Below, in pieces: positions 23,806 to 32,302 of a stretch of 47,337 nucleotides of DNA; the stretch's first letter is position 1, and every line of letters begins with the position of its first letter. Below the pieces are notes generated by a model. It saw only the letters and a program-made list of their open reading frames with translations. It was not told where the DNA came from and did no database searches. The stretch is from Nocardia aobensis NBRC 100429 (GTDB lineage Bacteria; Actinomycetota; Actinomycetes; Mycobacteriales; Mycobacteriaceae). The position numbers were made by a program, and so were the translations under genes. The DNA lies in the NCBI RefSeq assembly GCF_000308375.1, contig NZ_BAFQ01000061.1, forward strand, positions 1-47,337. Reading direction: 5' to 3'.

Positions 23806-25164
23806 GTGAATGCGCTGATCCCGCTGCTGCTGGCGATTCTGCTGGTGCCCGTCGGCGGTGTCTTCGCGGCGATCGATTCCGCGTTGATGACGGTTTCGGC
23901 GGCGCGGGTGGAGGATCTGGTCCGCGCGGACCGGCCGGGCGCCCGCCGGCTGGCCCGGATCACGATCGATCGGCCGCGCTACGTGAACCTCATGGTGTTG
24001 CTGCGGCTGACCTGTGAGATCGCGGCGACGGTCCTGCTGGTGGCCGCACTCGGCGAGGTGCTCAGCTGGGGGTGGGCGCTGGCCGTGACCGCGGTGATCA
24101 TGGTCGTGATCGACTATGTCGTCATCGGTGTCGGCCCGCGCACGCTGGGCCGCCAGCACGCGTATTCGATCTCGCTGGCGGCCGCGCTGCCGGTGCAGGC
24201 GATCGGGGCGCTGCTCGGCCCGGTGAGCCGGTTGCTGATCATGATCGGTAACGCCATCACCCCGGGGCGCGGATTTCGCAACGGCCCCTTCGCTTCCGAA
24301 GTGGAACTGCGCGAGATCGTCGATATGGCGCAGCAGAGCGGTGTGGTCGACTCCGAGGAACGCCGCATGATCCAGTCGGTGTTCGAACTCGGCGACACCG
24401 CGGCGCGCGCAGTAATGGTGCCGCGCACCGAGATGGTGTGGATCGAGGCGGACAAGACGGTGGCGCAGGCGATGTCGCTGGCCGTGCGGTCCGGGCATTC
24501 GCGCATTCCCGTGGTCGGCGAGAACGTCGACGACATCCTCGGCGTGGTCTATCTGAAAGATCTTGTGCCGTATGCGGATCGGGGCCGCAGTGTGCAGGTG
24601 CGGGCGGTGATGCGGCCGGCCGTGTTCGTGCCCGACTCGAAACCGCTCGACGCTCTGCTCGACGAGATGCAGCGTCGCCGCAATCACATGGCGCTGCTGG
24701 TGGACGAATACGGCGGGATAGCGGGGCTGGTCACCATCGAGGACGTCCTCGAGGAGATCGTCGGCGAGATCGCCGACGAATACGACACCGACGAGATCGC
24801 GCCGGTGGAGGAACTGGGCGAGGGCGTCTACCGCGTCTCCACCCGGCTGCCGGTCGAGGATCTGGGCGAGCTGTTCGGCTTGGAGATCGAGGAGGAGGAC
24901 GTCGACACCGTCGGCGGCATGCTGGCCCACACACTGGGCCGGGTGCCGCTGCCGGGATCGGAGGTCGTCGCGCACGGGCTGCTGCTGCAGGGCGAGGGCG
25001 GCGCCGATACCAGGGGGCGGGTGCGCGTGCACACCGTCGTCGCGCGCCGGGCGGGGGAGCCGGGCGAACTGTCGGGCGCGCTCGCGGATGCGGTGCGCGG
25101 CGACCGTCAGGGGCGGGAAGAGACGTCGAGATACGAGAACGGAGATGGCGATGACCGAGGGTGA
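23806..25164 (+). CDS. CNNM/CBS-domain membrane protein (CorC/HlyC family)
   Basis: 452 aa, GTG start. Residues 1-150 form a DUF21/CNNM membrane domain with three to four hydrophobic segments ([20 protein letters not shown], then two more). Two CBS domains follow ([13 protein letters not shown] ... [24 protein letters not shown] ... [26 protein letters not shown]) and then a CorC_HlyC domain ([20 protein letters not shown]). Homologues act in magnesium or cobalt transport, though the role in Actinobacteria is unproved. The 3' end overlaps the next gene by 14 nt. Confidence 0.92.
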   Translation: MNALIPLLLAILLVPVGGVFAAIDSALMTVSAARVEDLVRADRPGARRLARITIDRPRYVNLMVLLRLTCEIAATVLLVAALGEVLSWGWALAVTAVIMVVIDYVVIGVGPRTLGRQHAYSISLAAALPVQAIGALLGPVSRLLIMIGNAITPGRGFRNGPFASEVELREIVDMAQQSGVVDSEERRMIQSVFELGDTAARAVMVPRTEMVWIEADKTVAQAMSLAVRSGHSRIPVVGENVDDILGVVYLKDLVPYADRGRSVQVRAVMRPAVFVPDSKPLDALLDEMQRRRNHMALLVDEYGGIAGLVTIEDVLEEIVGEIADEYDTDEIAPVEELGEGVYRVSTRLPVEDLGELFGLEIEEEDVDTVGGMLAHTLGRVPLPGSEVVAHGLLLQGEGGADTRGRVRVHTVVARRAGEPGELSGALADAVRGDRQGREETSRYENGDGDDRG

Positions 25165-25531
25165 AACCGCCGAATCGAACACCGGCGAATTGAGCGCCGA
25201 GGACGGCAAACTGCTGGTGCTGGCCCGCGGTGCGATGGGACGCACCGGCGGGGTGGCGGGCGCGGCGATCCGCGATACCGACGGCCGCACCTACGCCGCC
25301 GGCACGGTGGACCTGAACGCGTTGTCGCTGTCGGCGCTGCAGGCGGCGGTCGCGGCCGCGATCTCCAGCGGTGCGGAAGGGTTCGAGGCGGCGGTGCTGG
25401 TCGGCGGGCAGGATGCCGATCCGGGCGTGGCCGCGGTGCGCGAGGTGAGCGCCTCGGCCGCGATCATCGTCACCGATCGCAAGGGTGCGACCTACCGCAC
25501 CGTCGACGCCGGAACCGAGACGGCACGATGA
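25151..25531 (+). CDS. Small protein between corC-like gene and era (deaminase-fold-like, inactive?)
   Basis: 126 aa. The ATG at 25151 has GGAG 6 nt upstream; an ATG at 25145 is too close to it. The middle part ([53 protein letters not shown]) resembles the cytidine-deaminase fold, and homologues at this locus are sometimes labelled so, but the zinc motifs HxE and PCxxC are absent and there is no Cys at all. It is therefore unlikely to be a working deaminase. It overlaps era by ATGA and is conserved at this place in mycobacteria (Rv2365c). Function unknown. Confidence 0.75.
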   Translation: MTEGETAESNTGELSAEDGKLLVLARGAMGRTGGVAGAAIRDTDGRTYAAGTVDLNALSLSALQAAVAAAISSGAEGFEAAVLVGGQDADPGVAAVREVSASAAIIVTDRKGATYRTVDAGTETAR

Positions 25532-26448
25532 GCGTCGAGCAGCCCGGTGAGGGCGAATTCCGTTCCGGCTTCGTCTGTTTCGTCGGCCGGCCCAATACCG
25601 GCAAATCCACGCTGACCAACGCCATGGTCGGCCAGAAGATCGCGATCACGTCCTCGCGTCCGCAGACCACGCGCCACACCATCCGCGGCATCGTGCATCG
25701 CGACCACGCTCAGCTGATCCTGGTCGACACTCCGGGACTGCACCGGCCGCGCACGTTGCTGGGGCAGCGCCTCAACGATCTGGTGCGCGACACCTACTCC
25801 GAGGTCGACGTGATCGCGCTGTGCATTCCGGCCGACGAGAAGATCGGACCGGGTGACCGCTGGATCGTGCAGCAGGTCCGGCAGATGGCGCCGAAGACGA
25901 CCCTGCTCGGCGTGGTCACCAAGATCGACAAGGTGGACAAGCCGCAGGTCGCCGAGCAACTGCTCGCGGTCTCGCAACTGCTGGGCCCCGAGGCCGAGGT
26001 GGTTCCGGTCTCCGCGGCCAAGGGGGAACAGGTCGAACTGCTCGTCGATGTGATCGCCTCCAAGATGCCGGAGGGCCCGGCGTTCTACCCCGACGGTGAG
26101 CTGACCGACGAGCCCGAGGAAACCCTCATGGCCGAGCTCATCCGCGAGGCGGCGCTGGAGGGTGTGCGCGACGAGTTGCCGCATTCGCTGGCGGTGGTGA
26201 TCGAGGAGATCATGCCGCGCGAGGAACACGAGGACATGCTCGACGTGCACGCGCTGCTGTACGTGGAGCGGCCGAGTCAGAAGGCGATCATCATCGGCAA
26301 ACGCGGCGCGCGGCTCAAAGAGGTCGGCACCGCGGCGCGCAAGCAGATCGAGCACATCCTGGGCACCCGCATCTATCTGCACCTGCACGTGAAGGTCGCC
26401 AAGGACTGGCAGCGCGATCCCAAGCAGCTGCGCAAGCTGGGCTTCTGA
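25528..26448 (+). CDS. era: GTPase Era
   Basis: 306 aa. G1 is GRPNTGKS (20-27), G3 DTPG, G4 TKID (instead of the usual NKxD) and G5 VSAAKG; the C-terminal KH domain carries IIIGKRGARLKEVGTAARKQIE. Era binds the 3' end of 16S rRNA and helps 30S assembly, linking it with YbeY upstream. The start overlaps the previous stop by 4 nt (ATGA), so translation is coupled. Confidence 0.96.
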   Translation: MSVEQPGEGEFRSGFVCFVGRPNTGKSTLTNAMVGQKIAITSSRPQTTRHTIRGIVHRDHAQLILVDTPGLHRPRTLLGQRLNDLVRDTYSEVDVIALCIPADEKIGPGDRWIVQQVRQMAPKTTLLGVVTKIDKVDKPQVAEQLLAVSQLLGPEAEVVPVSAAKGEQVELLVDVIASKMPEGPAFYPDGELTDEPEETLMAELIREAALEGVRDELPHSLAVVIEEIMPREEHEDMLDVHALLYVERPSQKAIIIGKRGARLKEVGTAARKQIEHILGTRIYLHLHVKVAKDWQRDPKQLRKLGF

Positions 26449-26690
26449 TCGATGCTCCCACCGGGGATCGGCCTCGAGCCGGTGCGGTTACGGGGTTCGA
26501 CCTCAGGTCTCGCGTCGATGCCGTCGCTTTCTGTGATCTCCGTCTCGGGGCGCGCGCGAAACGCGGCGCGCATCCGGGTAACCGCCCATATCGGATTCGC
26601 AGGTGGGCCGTAGTCGAATTGTGATGTGCGATTCCGGTATTTCCGCAGGAGCGGGCGAACTGTGTGCGCACGCACATTGTGAGACGGGCC

Positions 26691-26696
26691 TACGAT
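26691..26696 (+). promoter_or_regulatory. -10-like TACGAT
   Basis: TACGAT lies 6 nt before the GTG at 26703, suggesting a leaderless mRNA. The 254-nt gap 26449-26702 otherwise shows only a weak CACCGG...CCGGTG inverted repeat just after era. Confidence 0.4.
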
Positions 26697-26702
26697 CCTG
26701 GC

Positions 26703-27116
26703 GTGAAGTGGATGTCCCGGGCGTTCGGCTCGAAAGAGCTGCCGCCACAAGTGCGTTCGGATCTGGAATCGGAAGGGATCGTCGTATTCGGCCCGGTGAG
26801 TGGATCGCTGGCCAGACGCAATTATCGGACGCCACTGCACTACGGTTCCTCCAGTTGGGAGAACATCGTCGGCGGCACCATCGGGATGAGCAGAAAGCGC
26901 CTCGTCATCTGGGGTAATCAGGAGGCGTTGGTCGACGTCTGGCTGGGTCATCCCGCCGTCACCATGGAACTGCAGGGGCCCGAGCGCATGCTTGTCGAGG
27001 CCGACCGCGGCGCGATCGACCCGATCCGCACCGGCTGGACCACGTTGATGCTGCGCACAATTCACGCACCCCGCATCGCGCAGCTGTATGCCGAGGGACT
27101 GCCGCGCAGCGTGTAG
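26703..27116 (+). CDS. Conserved hypothetical protein (137 aa)
   Basis: 137 aa from GTG 26703; ATG 26712 (MSRAFGSKELPP) is the alternative. Soluble, mixed alpha/beta, no signal peptide, no Cys. It contains VVFGPVSGSLARRNYRTPLHYGSS and RKRLVIWGNQEALVDVWLGHP. No family was recognised; the pattern of short beta strands could be a PH-like or split-barrel fold but that is a guess. It stands alone between era and recO, where M. tuberculosis carries an unrelated amidase gene. Confidence 0.7.
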   Translation: MKWMSRAFGSKELPPQVRSDLESEGIVVFGPVSGSLARRNYRTPLHYGSSSWENIVGGTIGMSRKRLVIWGNQEALVDVWLGHPAVTMELQGPERMLVEADRGAIDPIRTGWTTLMLRTIHAPRIAQLYAEGLPRSV

Positions 27117-27239
27117 CGGCCACGAAGGCCTGGCGCACCCGCGGGGGCGGATGCCCGGCGACTCGGTGGCCGGGGCGGTTACGTGGCGCCCGAGCGGTGT
27201 CGAGTGGCGTGGGGGCGCGGGCACGTCGGGGTGGCGTGG

Positions 27240-27245
27240 GAGACT
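27240..27245 (+). promoter_or_regulatory. GAGACT -10-like element or ribosome site of recO
   Basis: GAGACT (xAxxxT) lies 6 nt before the GTG at 27252. The overlapping GGGAG could instead be a ribosome site; the two readings cannot be told apart from sequence. Confidence 0.3.
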
Positions 27246-27251
27246 GTGAAC

Positions 27252-28025
27252 GTGTTGTTGTATCGGGACCAGGCCATTGTGCTGCGCCAGCACAAGCTGG
27301 GTGAGGCCGATCGCATCGTCACGCTGCTCACCCGTCAGCACGGGCTGGTCCGGGCGGTGGCGAAGGGTGTGCGCCGCACCCGGTCGAAGTTCGGCGCCCG
27401 GCTGGAACCGTTCGCCTATATCGACGTGCAGCTGTATCCCGGACGCAACCTCGACACCGTGACGCAGGTGCACACCGTGGAGGCGTTCGCCGCCGATATC
27501 GTCGCCGACTACGGTCGCTACACCACCGCCTGCGCGGTGCTGGAGACCGCCGAACGTCTCGCCGGTGAGGAGCGCGCCCCCGCGCCCCGCCTGCACACCC
27601 TGACCGCCGGCGCCCTGCGCGCGATCGCCGCCGGCCGGCGCCCGCACGAACTGATCCTCGACGCATTCCTGTTGCGCGCCATGGGTTTCGCGGGCTGGGC
27701 GCCCGCTCTCGACGAATGTGCCCGGTGTGCCACCCCCGGCCCGCACCGCGCCTTCCACGTGGCCGCCGGGGGAGCGGTCTGCGTGCACTGCCGTCCGCCC
27801 GGCTCGGCCACGCCCGCGGTCGGGGTCCTGGAATTGATGAGTGCGCTCAATCGCGGAGACTGGACCGGACTCGACGTGGTTGCCGAGTCCGTCCGCCGCC
27901 AGGCCAGCGGGCTCACCGCCGCCCATCTGCAATGGCATCTGGAACGGCAGTTGCGGACGTTGCCGTTGATCGAGCGCTCTCGTCCGCACGAGGCGGCGGA
28001 GCCGCCGGCGTCGCGGGTGGGATAG
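27252..28025 (+). CDS. recO: DNA repair protein RecO
   Basis: 257 aa. The OB-fold N-terminus (LLYRDQAIVLRQHKLGEADR, VRAVAKGVRRTRSKFGARLEP) is followed by a helical part with four zinc-ligand cysteines (Cys156, Cys159, Cys177, Cys180 in CARC and CVHC). RecO loads RecA on SSB-coated DNA with RecR. GTG 27252 was chosen because family members begin at this LYRD; GTG 27246 and earlier codons give unneeded residues. Gene order era-x-recO-uppS is conserved. Confidence 0.94.
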   Translation: MLLYRDQAIVLRQHKLGEADRIVTLLTRQHGLVRAVAKGVRRTRSKFGARLEPFAYIDVQLYPGRNLDTVTQVHTVEAFAADIVADYGRYTTACAVLETAERLAGEERAPAPRLHTLTAGALRAIAAGRRPHELILDAFLLRAMGFAGWAPALDECARCATPGPHRAFHVAAGGAVCVHCRPPGSATPAVGVLELMSALNRGDWTGLDVVAESVRRQASGLTAAHLQWHLERQLRTLPLIERSRPHEAAEPPASRVG

Positions 28026-28034
28026 ACCGGCCGG

Positions 28035-28910
28035 CTACCCGAGGTCGGCCAGCTGCGGGACCGCCGGCGCCATGGCCTCGATCCACGCGGCGGGTGAGCC
28101 CGTGGTCGGGGTGATCAGCACCGCGTCGATGCCCAGTTTCGCGTAATCGGCCATGCTGCGGACGAATTCGTCGCGAACGTCCGGATTCGGGCGCGGATTG
28201 TTGGCCATGATCGTGGTGCGGATGGTGTCGAAATCGCGACCGACGTCGTCACAGTGGCGGCGCAGCACGTCCAGTTTGTGGGCGACGTCCTCCGGCGACG
28301 TGCCGAACAGATTGCAGGCGTCGCCGTACTGTGCGACCAGCCGCAGCGTCTTCTTCTCGCCGCCGCCGCCGATCAGCACACTCGGGCGATGGATCGGCTG
28401 CGGTGCGCACAGCGTCTCGGCCAGCTGGTAGTACTTGCCCTCGAACGGCCCGTTGTTCTGCGGATCCCACATCTGCGCGCAGATCCGCAGTGTCTCCTCC
28501 AGCCGCTCGAACCGCTCGGCCAGCGGCGGGAACTCGACCCCGAGCCCGCGATGCTCCCGCTCGAACCACGCGGCCCCGATCCCCAGCGTGGCCCGGCCGC
28601 CCGACAGCACGTCCAGGGTGGTGACGATCTTGGCGAGCAGACCCGGATGCCGATAGGTCACGCCGGTGACCAGCAGTCCGAGATCGATCGAGGTGGTATG
28701 TGCCGCAAGGTATCCCAGCGTGGTGTATCCCTCCAGCATATTCGCCTCGGCCGGTAGGCCGGTCGGCTCGATCTGGAAGTAGTGATCCATGAACGACAGC
28801 CAGGTGGCGCCCGCCACCTCCGCGGCCTGGCCTACGCGCGCCAGCTCTCCCGCGATCGCGGGGGTGCCGCCGTCGATATCGAAGATAGGAATGTGAAATC
28901 CGAGCTCCAT
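28035..28910 (-). CDS. LLM-class F420-dependent oxidoreductase
   Basis: 291 aa, TIM-barrel luciferase-like family. Visible family features: MELGFHIPIFDIDGG, WLSFMDHYFQ, LLVTGVTYRHPGLLAKIVTTLDVLSGGRATLGIGAAW, and PSVLIGGGGEKKTLRLVA. Such enzymes use F420 (or FMN) on varied substrates; mycobacterial relatives of this LLM subgroup are F420-dependent. The ATG at 28910 has GGGAG upstream. Its promoter has the MerR-type 19-bp spacer architecture, so it is probably induced by a stress or drug through an unlinked MerR regulator. Confidence 0.9.
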   Translation of the reverse strand: MELGFHIPIFDIDGGTPAIAGELARVGQAAEVAGATWLSFMDHYFQIEPTGLPAEANMLEGYTTLGYLAAHTTSIDLGLLVTGVTYRHPGLLAKIVTTLDVLSGGRATLGIGAAWFEREHRGLGVEFPPLAERFERLEETLRICAQMWDPQNNGPFEGKYYQLAETLCAPQPIHRPSVLIGGGGEKKTLRLVAQYGDACNLFGTSPEDVAHKLDVLRRHCDDVGRDFDTIRTTIMANNPRPNPDVRDEFVRSMADYAKLGIDAVLITPTTGSPAAWIEAMAPAVPQLADLG

Positions 28911-28948
28911 GGAGTTCTCCCTCGTCAGTGACTGACTTCCCGTGGAGA

Positions 28949-28979
28949 ACGCTATGCCCTGGAGCGCACTCCAGGTCAA
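28949..28979 (-). promoter_or_regulatory. MerR-type promoter of the LLM oxidoreductase
   Basis: On the minus strand, -35 TTGACC (28974-28979) and -10 TAGCGT (28949-28954) are separated by exactly 19 nt, 2 nt longer than normal. The spacer holds the perfect dyad CCTGGAG-tgcg-CTCCAGG (28958-28975). This is the exact layout that MerR-family activators untwist. Confidence 0.75.
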
Positions 28980-29066
28980 GAGGTTTCCGGGAATGCGGGC
29001 CCTGCGTGCGGCTCGGACGGGGTAATTTCACTGGAAGGTCCCACCAACCCTACGGAGAAAGCTTCG

Positions 29067-29885
29067 ATGTCTCACGAGCTTGTCGAGTTCGATACGGAGA
29101 AGGCGCATTCGGCGCGGATGTACGACTACTACCTCGGCGGCAAGGACAACTATCCGGCCGATCGCGAGGCCGCGTCGAAGGTGATGGAGGCGTTTCCGGA
29201 GACCGCGCAGGCCGCGCGGGCCAATCGCGAATTCGTCCATCGGGCAGCGCGTTTCGCGGCGCGCAATGGTGTGCGGCAGTTTCTCGACATCGGCACCGGA
29301 ATTCCGACCGAACCGAATCTGCACAACGCCGTGCAGGCCGTCGATCCGCATTGCCGCGTCGTGTACGTCGACCACGACCCTCTGGTGCTGGCGCATGCCC
29401 GCGCGCTGATGATCGGCTCGGAGAAGGGGCGTACCGAATACATTCCCGCGGATGTGCGCGATCCGGACGTGATCCTCGGCTCGGAGCAGTTCCGCGCGGT
29501 GATCGATCTGTCCCGGCCGGTGGCGCTCAACCTGGCCGCGATCATGCATTTCGTCACCGACGAAGAGGGCGCCTACGACATCGTGCGCACCTATATGGAC
29601 GCGTTCGCGCCCGGGTCCTACCTCAGCATCACCCACGCCTCCAGCGATGTGAATCCGGAACGACTCGCGAAGGTGGCGGCGGTCTACGCCCAGGCCGGGA
29701 TGAAGGTCGCCCTGCGCAACAAGGGCGAGGTCGCCCGCTTCTTCGACGGGCTGGAGCTCGTCGAGCCCGGCGTGGTTCCGATGCACCGCTGGCACCCGAA
29801 TCCGGACTTCTACATCCCGGAGGAACGGCTCGCGTGGGCCGACGAGGCGTTCGGCATCTGGGCCGCGGTCGGCGTCAAGCCCTGA
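29067..29885 (+). CDS. SAM-dependent methyltransferase, DUF574 (PF04672) type
   Basis: 272 aa. It shows the family start HSARMYDYYLGGKDNYPADREAA, the SAM loop FLDIGTGIPTEPNLH, VVYVDHDPLVLAHARAL and the conserved end HRWHPN. This family is expanded in Streptomyces, Nocardia and relatives; its substrates are unknown. ATG preceded by GGAGAAAG. It is divergent from the LLM oxidoreductase across 156 nt and upstream of uppS, with no obvious link to either. Confidence 0.9.
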   Translation: MSHELVEFDTEKAHSARMYDYYLGGKDNYPADREAASKVMEAFPETAQAARANREFVHRAARFAARNGVRQFLDIGTGIPTEPNLHNAVQAVDPHCRVVYVDHDPLVLAHARALMIGSEKGRTEYIPADVRDPDVILGSEQFRAVIDLSRPVALNLAAIMHFVTDEEGAYDIVRTYMDAFAPGSYLSITHASSDVNPERLAKVAAVYAQAGMKVALRNKGEVARFFDGLELVEPGVVPMHRWHPNPDFYIPEERLAWADEAFGIWAAVGVKP

Positions 29886-29952
29886 GCGGATGCGTAGGCC
29901 CAGGTCGGCGCGGAAATCCCACGGCACCGGTCACGGGCGGCGCGCGGTGATG

Positions 29953-29958
29953 CAGGAT
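29953..29958 (+). promoter_or_regulatory. -10-like CAGGAT before uppS
   Basis: CAGGAT lies 7 nt before the GTG at 29966. Weak match, but in the leaderless spacing seen at many genes here. Confidence 0.25.
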
Positions 29959-29965
29959 AGGTGGC

Positions 29966-30754
29966 GTGATCGGTAACCGCTCCCAGACCACCCGCACGAT
30001 TCGTCCGCCGTCACCGCACCCGTCGGGCGCCACCCCGCCCGCGCTGCCGCCGGAGTTCGTGCCCAGGCATGTGGCGCTGGTGATGGACGGCAACGGCCGG
30101 TGGGCCCAGGATCGGGGGCTGCCGCGCACCGCCGGGCACGAGCGCGGCGAGGCGGTGCTGATGGACACCGTCGAGGGGTGTATCGAGATCGGCGTGAAAT
30201 GGCTTTCCGCCTATGCCTTTTCGACCGAGAACTGGCGGCGCAGTCCGGACGAGGTCAAATTCCTGATGGGCTTCAACCGCGACGTGATCCGGCGCCGCCG
30301 CGACGAGATGCACGAGATGGGCGTGCGGGTGCGCTGGGCGGGCCGGCGACCGCGCCTGTGGCGCAGCGTGATCAAGGAATTGGAGATCGCCGAGGAGCTC
30401 ACCAAGGACAACACCGTGATGACGCTGACGATGTGCGTCAACTACGGTGGCCGCGCCGAAATCGCCGACGCGGCACGGGAAATTGCGCGGAAGGTGGCGG
30501 CCGGACAGCTGGATCCGGAGAAGGTCACCGAATCGACCTTCGCGAAGTATCTCGACGAGCCGGATATGCCGGATGTGGATCTGTTCCTGCGCCCCTCCGG
30601 CGAGCTGCGCAGTTCGAACTTCCTGATCTGGCAGTCCGCCTATGCGGAGTTCGTCTTCCAGCACACCCTGTTCCCTGATTTCGACCGGCGCGACCTGTGG
30701 GAGGCCTGTGTGGAGTACGCCAAGCGCGATCGCCGGTTCGGTGGTGTGAAGTGA
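29966..30754 (+). CDS. uppS: Long-chain (Z-) polyprenyl diphosphate synthase
   Basis: 262 aa, GTG start. The cis-prenyltransferase motif VMDGNGRWA holds catalytic Asp41; [16 protein letters not shown] and [25 protein letters not shown] are the other conserved blocks. In mycolic-acid bacteria this enzyme makes the decaprenyl phosphate carrier used for peptidoglycan, arabinogalactan and related polymers. The N-terminal 30 residues are Pro-rich and non-conserved. The last 4 nt overlap the next gene (GTGA). Confidence 0.95.
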   Translation: MIGNRSQTTRTIRPPSPHPSGATPPALPPEFVPRHVALVMDGNGRWAQDRGLPRTAGHERGEAVLMDTVEGCIEIGVKWLSAYAFSTENWRRSPDEVKFLMGFNRDVIRRRRDEMHEMGVRVRWAGRRPRLWRSVIKELEIAEELTKDNTVMTLTMCVNYGGRAEIADAAREIARKVAAGQLDPEKVTESTFAKYLDEPDMPDVDLFLRPSGELRSSNFLIWQSAYAEFVFQHTLFPDFDRRDLWEACVEYAKRDRRFGGVK

Positions 30755-31161
30755 GCAACGATCTGACCGTCGCCCGGGAACTGCAGGCCCAAGCCGCCGC
30801 CTGCCTGCGTCGATGCGATATCGCCGTGCGGGAGGAGGACGGTGACGCCCTCGGCTTCGAATACGAGGGCGCGCTGTGCTCGTTGCGCGGCGTCACACTG
30901 GCGCCGGGCCTGGACGTCCTCACGCTGACCTGCGTGCTCGCCTGGGATCGCCCCTTGAAGCCGCAACTGCACAAGCGAGTCGCCGATCGCAACAACGCCC
31001 TGCAGTTCGGCTCGCTGACGATCATCGCCCACGAGAAGCTCGCCGACGTCCTGCTGCGCTATACCTTCCCGGCAGCCGGCCTCGACGACGACGCCCTGGC
31101 GACGATGCTGCTGCTCGTCCTGTCCGGCGCGGGCCGCGCCCGCCAGGGCCTGGTGCCCTGA
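30751..31161 (+). CDS. Conserved protein coupled to uppS (YbjN/T3S-chaperone-like fold?)
   Basis: 136 aa, GTG start overlapping the uppS stop by 4 nt. Soluble alpha/beta protein, with helices at both ends around a beta sheet ([32 protein letters not shown]). The pattern resembles the YbjN/type III chaperone-like fold, but this is inference. M. tuberculosis has a similar-sized hypothetical protein at the same place (Rv2360c). Coupling to uppS suggests a related role; none is known. Confidence 0.78.
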   Translation: MSNDLTVARELQAQAAACLRRCDIAVREEDGDALGFEYEGALCSLRGVTLAPGLDVLTLTCVLAWDRPLKPQLHKRVADRNNALQFGSLTIIAHEKLADVLLRYTFPAAGLDDDALATMLLLVLSGAGRARQGLVP

Positions 31162-31174
31162 CCGGCCCGGTGTG

Positions 31175-31193
31175 CCGCTGATCGAATCAGCGG
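31175..31193. terminator. Perfect 8-bp hairpin between convergent genes
   Basis: CCGCTGAT-cga-ATCAGCGG. The right arm contains the zur stop codon on the minus strand. It lies between the uppS-linked gene and zur, so it is a likely two-way terminator without a T-run. Confidence 0.5.
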
Positions 31194-31618
31194 GCGATGT
31201 GGGCGCAGTCGCGGCAGGTGCCGAACACCTCCATGGTGTGGCTGATGTCGGTGAATCCGTGCTCGCCGGCGATCGCCGCGGCCCAGGCCTCGACGGTGGG
31301 GCCCTCCACCTCGACGGTGCGCCCGCACTGGCGGCAGACCAGGTGGTGATGGTGGCCCTTGGAGCACTGCCGGTACACGGATTCGCCTGTGTCCGTGCGC
31401 AGGACGTCGACCTTGCCGGCGTCGGCGAGGGACTGCAGGGTGCGGTAGACGGTGGTCAGGCCGATGCCCTCACCGCGGCGGCGTAGTTCGTCGTGCAGCT
31501 CCTGGGCTGAACGGAATTCCTCGATATCGCCCAGCAGTGCGGTGATCGCGCTGCGCTGGCGGGTGCTGCGAATTCCGACGGTCTTCTCGGCGGTGTCCGT
31601 CTTCTCCGGCACGGTCAT
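31187..31618 (-). CDS. zur: Zinc uptake regulator Zur (FurB)
   Basis: 143 aa, Fur family. N-terminal winged helix (STRQRSAITALL, IGLTTVYRTLQSLADAGKVD), then the metal domain with HHHH (89-92) and structural zinc Cys pairs Cys95/Cys98 and Cys135/Cys138. In mycobacteria this gene is the zinc-responsive repressor of zinc import and low-zinc ribosomal proteins. The start overlaps the smtB stop by 4 nt (ATGA), so both sensors are made from one message. Confidence 0.93.
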   Translation of the reverse strand: MTVPEKTDTAEKTVGIRSTRQRSAITALLGDIEEFRSAQELHDELRRRGEGIGLTTVYRTLQSLADAGKVDVLRTDTGESVYRQCSKGHHHHLVCRQCGRTVEVEGPTVEAWAAAIAGEHGFTDISHTMEVFGTCRDCAHIAR

Positions 31619-32010
31619 CCTTCCTCGGCGTGTGCGACGGCGTCGACGACGATGCGTGCCAGATGGTCGTCGACCAATTCGTAGATCACCTCACGGCCGG
31701 TGCGTTCACCGCGCACCACGCCCGCGGACTTGAGAATGCGCAGGTGCTGGCTGACCAGGGGCTGGGTGACGCCGAGCGTATCGACCAACTCGTGCACGCA
31801 GCGCGGCGATTCGCGCAGCTGCAGCACGATCGCGATCCGCACCGGCGCGGCCAGTGCGCGCAGCAGTTCGCCGGCGTTGTCGAGCGTGGTGCGGGCGGGG
31901 ACCGCGGGGGCGGTCGGGGCGCGATAGGGATACGGGTCGTGCGGGATCGGCGTGGGCGCCTCGACGGCGACGCGGCTTCGACGCGCGGGGACACCGCTGT
32001 CGGCGGTCAT
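31615..32010 (-). CDS. smtB: ArsR/SmtB-family zinc-sensing repressor
   Basis: 131 aa. The winged HTH is CVHELVDTLGVTQPLVSQHLRILKSAGVV. The C-terminal helix keeps the full alpha-5 zinc site: Asp114, His116, His127, Glu130 (D-x-H-x10-H-x2-E), so it should release DNA on binding zinc. The first 40 residues are a Pro-rich extension. In M. tuberculosis SmtB represses the smtB-zur operon at low zinc. ATG at 32010, with AAGGAG upstream. Confidence 0.93.
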   Translation of the reverse strand: MTADSGVPARRSRVAVEAPTPIPHDPYPYRAPTAPAVPARTTLDNAGELLRALAAPVRIAIVLQLRESPRCVHELVDTLGVTQPLVSQHLRILKSAGVVRGERTGREVIYELVDDHLARIVVDAVAHAEEG

Positions 32011-32040
32011 CGAACCAACTCCTTATTGGAAACCGATGCC

Positions 32041-32070
32041 ATTATTGATATGCACACGTGCGCATGTCAA
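32041..32070 (-). promoter_or_regulatory. smtB-zur promoter with embedded operator palindrome
   Basis: On the minus strand, -35 TTGACA (32065-32070, perfect) and -10 AATAAT (32041-32046, 5/6) are separated by 18 nt. A 22-nt imperfect palindrome (32047-32068) fills the spacer: arms ATGC and GCAT around CACGTG, with matching GA/TC at the outer ends. A repressor there would block RNA polymerase; SmtB is the natural candidate. Confidence 0.65.
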
Positions 32071-32251
32071 GGAAGCGCGCTGTACCGCCTCTCCGCGTCT
32101 TCGGCGTGTCGCGGGCGCTCCACGATTGTCGTGTCGGGCCGGCGGTCTGTGTCGGGCCGGGTTTTGGGCGTTCCCGGCGAGTTACCCATGTGCGCGCGAA
32201 ATCAGTCGTTGCCGGGGCGATACTGCCTCGCGGTGTTCGATCCGGTGTCAG

Positions 32252-32257
32252 TAGGCT
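32252..32257 (+). promoter_or_regulatory. -10-like TAGGCT before glyS
   Basis: TAGGCT about 46 nt before the GTG start; the transcript would carry a short leader with the GAGGGAGA ribosome site at about 32285. No T-box structure was seen in this gap. Confidence 0.35.
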
Positions 32258-32302
32258 GGGGCGAATCGTTCGGACCCATCATCCAGAGGGAGACCTTCCA
32301 CC

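Noticed and set aside
26449..26702. Possible small RNA or riboswitch in the era-26703 gap
   Set aside because: Only a weak 6-bp inverted repeat with a long loop near era was seen; no conserved motif.
32011..32302. T-box riboswitch upstream of glyS
   Set aside because: The leader after the -10 candidate is under 50 nt and no T-box sequence or specifier stem is visible.
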